From Campylobacteraceae bacterium (GTDB lineage: Bacteria > Campylobacterota > Campylobacteria > Campylobacterales > Sulfurovaceae), in assembly GCA_027026055.1 (NCBI GenBank), contig JALVPA010000076.1:1-16857 (forward strand): 16,857 nucleotides of DNA, read 5' to 3'. The first letter of the stretch is position 1, and each line of letters opens with the position of its first letter. A program made the translations under genes and the position numbers. The notes beneath the pieces were generated by a model, which ran no database searches, was not told the origin of the DNA, and saw nothing but the letters and a program-made list of their open reading frames with translations. Shown here piece by piece: positions 14,938 to 16,857 of this stretch.

Positions 14938-15817
14938 TGCGCTCGCCTTTTATATCATGCAGCCCGTACGGAGTGAAAAGTCGCTCTATATCCCCCGTGG
15001 ATCGATTACGGAGATTATAGCACATCTCCGCAAAAAGGGTTACGACGTCGGATTTGTCGATCGTTATTTGCTTCGTTTTATCGGTACGCCGCAACGGGGT
15101 TGGATCGCCGTCGAAAAAACCGTTTTGAACCGCATCGATTTTTTGCACAAACTGACCAACTCCAAAGCGGTCATCGACAAAATCACCCTCATTCCGGGAG
15201 AGACTACCGAAATATTTTTCCGTACGTTGGCAAAACGTTATGACATGAACGCTACGAAACTTCGAGAAGCGTACCGACACTATTCGCCCTATCCCGAAGC
15301 GGGGATCCTACCCGATACCTACTTCGTACCGCATGGCATCTCGGAAAAAAACCTCGTCAAATTTCTCGTCAAAAGCAGTGAAAAACGCTACAAAAAGTTG
15401 GCGCACGATTTCAATATGACCTATACGCCGCAAAAGTGGCAAAAAATCCTCACCGTCGCGTCGATCGTCCAAAAAGAAGCCGCCAATACCGAAGAGATGC
15501 CGCTCATCGCTTCCGTCGTTTACAACCGTCTCAAAAAAAAGATGCGCCTACAAATGGACGGTACGCTCAATTACGGCATCTACTCTCACGTCAAAGTTAC
15601 ACCCAAACGTATCAAAGACGACAACTCTACCTTCAATACTTACAAACACAAAGGATTGCCCGACTCCCCCGTCTCCACCGTCTCCGTTTCGGCTATCAAA
15701 GCGGCGCTCCGCCCCGCAAAAAGCGACTATCTCTATTTTGTCAAAAATAGATCGGGTACCCATACGTTTAGCAAAACCTTTCGACAACATCGCAAAGAGA
15801 TCAAGCGCAACAAATAG
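14864..15817 (+). CDS. mltG: Endolytic murein transglycosylase MltG (YceG-like)
   Basis: This is a membrane-anchored enzyme that cleaves nascent peptidoglycan strands and so sets glycan length. The product is 317 residues, near the usual 320-340. One membrane helix lies at about 17-33, with the catalytic part outside the cytoplasm. Seen: the LysM-like region (about 40-115), AGILPDTYFVP (146-156), the catalytic glutamate E205 in ASIVQKEAA (199-207), LQMDGTLNYG (229-238), and NTYKHKGLPDSPV (258-270), all in the family order. ATG at 14864 is the only start that keeps the membrane helix; AAGGA lies 11 nt upstream, a long spacing. Its first codons overlap the start of the divergent AsmA-like gene. 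Confidence 0.92.
   Translation: MSTSRINRWITWIAWAENIAVFFIIALAFYIMQPVRSEKSLYIPRGSITEIIAHLRKKGYDVGFVDRYLLRFIGTPQRGWIAVEKTVLNRIDFLHKLTNSKAVIDKITLIPGETTEIFFRTLAKRYDMNATKLREAYRHYSPYPEAGILPDTYFVPHGISEKNLVKFLVKSSEKRYKKLAHDFNMTYTPQKWQKILTVASIVQKEAANTEEMPLIASVVYNRLKKKMRLQMDGTLNYGIYSHVKVTPKRIKDDNSTFNTYKHKGLPDSPVSTVSVSAIKAALRPAKSDYLYFVKNRSGTHTFSKTFRQHRKEIKRNK
14949..14957 (-). promoter_or_regulatory. Possible AsmA-like gene promoter, extended -10
   Basis: TGA followed by TATAAA on the minus strand is a TGn-extended -10, but it overlaps the AAAGG ribosome site of the ATG at 14937. If it is used, the transcript would start only a few bases before that ATG, so either translation is nearly leaderless or the GTG at 14871 is the real start. 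It lies inside mltG coding sequence. Confidence 0.25.
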
Positions 15818-15836
15818 AGACTTCTGCCCTATATAC

Positions 15837-15866
15837 TTGCCAAAGAGCGTCTCGATCCGCTATAAT
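15837..15866 (+). promoter_or_regulatory. Consensus sigma-70-type promoter for the CorA-family gene
   Basis: TTGCCA (15837-15842; five of six bases of TTGACA) and a perfect TATAAT (15861-15866) are separated by 18 nt in the 68-bp gap after mltG. The predicted start gives a leader of only about 12 nt with a weak ribosome site. This is the best -35/-10 pair in the window and separates the CorA-family gene from mltG. Confidence 0.6.
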
Positions 15867-15885
15867 TACGCCAAAAAGCGAAGCC

Positions 15886-16698
15886 ATGACCGTCGAAAAA
15901 CTCGATGCTTTTCTACTCGAAGATATCGAAAACCCGGAGCACCCTTCCGATTTTATCCCTCGCGAACATTATAGCGTTTTGATTTTACGTCTTCCGCAAC
16001 CGCACATCGAAACGGGCGAAATAGACATTGTCTCCTTTGCCTTCGTTACGGAAGAAGACCGCTGTTACCTTTACGATCGTAAAAAACGCGCACTCGAGCC
16101 TATCGGCTCTCTCGCGCAAATGAACGCACTGCTCGATGAAAAAACGGAAACCTTGATCAAAGCGATCAAAGCCTACCATCTCGAGATCGAAAAACTTGAA
16201 GAGTCGCTTTACGAAGGTACGCTCTCGTCGCAGTTTATGCAACGCTGGCTTGCCGACAAAAAAGAGGTCTCGCTCATTTATCGTCTCATGTTTCACGCCG
16301 CCTTGTCCTTCGAACTCTTTATCACGCATCACAAACGCCTGGCGTACGAAAGTTACGAAGAGCTCGCTTACGCCGATTTGTACGAACATATGGTGCGCAT
16401 ACGCGACCTTGCCAAAGCGGCGATGGAAAAACTCGACAACCTCTACGATTTCTATCGCGCCAAAGTGGACGAAAAGATGAACCGCAACGTCTATTATCTG
16501 ACGATGCTCTCCGGGATATTTCTGCCTTTGACACTGGTGACGGGATTTTTCGGTATGAATACGGGCGGACTTCCTTATACAGACGATCCGAATGGAACGT
16601 GGAAAGTGGTCGGTTTCTCGCTCGTTTTGGAGATACTCTTTTTCGCACCTTTTATCTACCAAAACATGAAAAAGATCAAACGATACAAACGCACTTAG
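15886..16698 (+). CDS. CorA-family divalent cation transporter (short form)
   Basis: This is an inner-membrane channel or transporter of the 2-TM-GxN superfamily, likely for Mg2+ or another divalent metal. The product is 270 residues, shorter than E. coli CorA (316) or ZntB (327). The N-terminal cytoplasmic domain (about 1-90) is reduced. A long helical stalk covers about 85-200, the first membrane helix about 201-222, then the signature GMN at 223-225 in GFFGMNTGGLP, a short acidic loop (YTDDPNGT), the second helix about 238-258, and a basic tail (KKIKRYKRT). The GMNTGGLP form lies between CorA and ZntB, so the metal cannot be called. ATG at 15886 follows a weak AAGCGAAG. Its TAG stop is interleaved with the stop of the opposite gene. 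Confidence 0.88.
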   Translation: MTVEKLDAFLLEDIENPEHPSDFIPREHYSVLILRLPQPHIETGEIDIVSFAFVTEEDRCYLYDRKKRALEPIGSLAQMNALLDEKTETLIKAIKAYHLEIEKLEESLYEGTLSSQFMQRWLADKKEVSLIYRLMFHAALSFELFITHHKRLAYESYEELAYADLYEHMVRIRDLAKAAMEKLDNLYDFYRAKVDEKMNRNVYYLTMLSGIFLPLTLVTGFFGMNTGGLPYTDDPNGTWKVVGFSLVLEILFFAPFIYQNMKKIKRYKRT

Positions 16699-16857
16699 TG
16701 AAAAAAGAGTAACTGTACGATATTGAGTATAAACATGATCGCAAACCCCGCCTTATAGACCGCTTTTTCGTGACGTTCGAAAAAAGAGCTGCGTTTATCG
16801 AAATAGGGACGTACCTTTTCGGGATGTTCCAGTTCGTACAGCATCTCGGAATAATTA
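16695..16857 (-). CDS. Hypothetical protein, C-terminal 53 residues (partial)
   Basis: An open frame enters from the right edge and ends at TAA (16695-16697). The visible end carries a soluble part beginning NYSEMLYELEHPEKVRPYFD and one hydrophobic helix near the C-terminus (AGFAIMFILNIVQLLFF), so it is probably a membrane protein with its last helix at the very end. I do not recognise it. Codon use matches the neighbours. The stop overlaps that of the CorA-family gene by 4 nt (TTAG read both ways). Confidence 0.6.
   Translation of the reverse strand, partial: NYSEMLYELEHPEKVRPYFDKRSSFFERHEKAVYKAGFAIMFILNIVQLLFFH

Noticed and set aside
1..16857. CRISPR arrays, tRNA/rRNA genes, transposases, toxin-antitoxin or phage-defence clusters other than hsdM
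   Set aside because: I looked on both strands and saw no spaced repeats, cloverleaf sequences, or proteins of these types.

Overview
The window looks like ordinary chromosome from a member of the Campylobacterota (Epsilonproteobacteria), probably a free-living sulfur- or hydrogen-oxidising relative of Sulfurimonas, Sulfurovum or Hydrogenimonas rather than a pathogen. This is an inference. It rests on the form of YebC, on a SorA/SorB sulfite dehydrogenase pair like that of Campylobacter jejuni, on very tight gene packing, on frequent GTG/TTG starts, and on promoters with a good -10 but usually a poor -35. No tRNA, rRNA, CRISPR array, insertion sequence or phage gene was seen. No gene-free stretch exceeds about 220 bp. 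The long gaps (1629-1826, 4181-4399, 8179-8367) are all divergent promoter regions.

Layout. (1) 1-1628, minus: the N-terminal 542 codons of a type I restriction-modification methyltransferase (HsdM), cut by the window edge. It is the only clearly accessory gene and is more AT-rich to the eye than the rest. (2) 1827-4180: yebC (plus) converging on a YbiT-like ABC-F ATPase (minus), both linked to translation. (3) 4400-5925: sorA-sorB, a periplasmic Mo sulfite dehydrogenase and its monohaem cytochrome c. (4) 5927-8178, minus: a four-gene operon lolA, an unknown membrane-anchored coiled-coil protein, ppk2 and arsC, joined by 2-4 nt gaps or an ATGA overlap. (5) 8368-12230, plus: secA followed 2 nt later by a LolC/E-type permease, divergent from lolA. 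(6) 12181-14937, minus: a 918-residue AsmA-like envelope protein whose gene overlaps both neighbours on the opposite strand. (7) 14864-16698, plus: mltG and a short CorA-family ion channel, then the 3' end of an unknown membrane protein on the minus strand.

The unifying theme from about 7.6 to 15.8 kb is cell-envelope construction. SecA exports precursors, LolC/E and LolA release and carry lipoproteins to the outer membrane, the AsmA-like protein is of a family tied to lipid traffic or outer-membrane assembly, and MltG trims nascent glycan strands. I found no convincing new biological system. The most notable structural feature is antisense gene overlap: a 74-nt head-to-head overlap (mltG/AsmA-like), a 50-nt tail-to-tail overlap (lolC/AsmA-like), and four convergent gene ends with no room for separate terminators. 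The least understood genes are the 171-residue coiled-coil protein and the AsmA-like protein.
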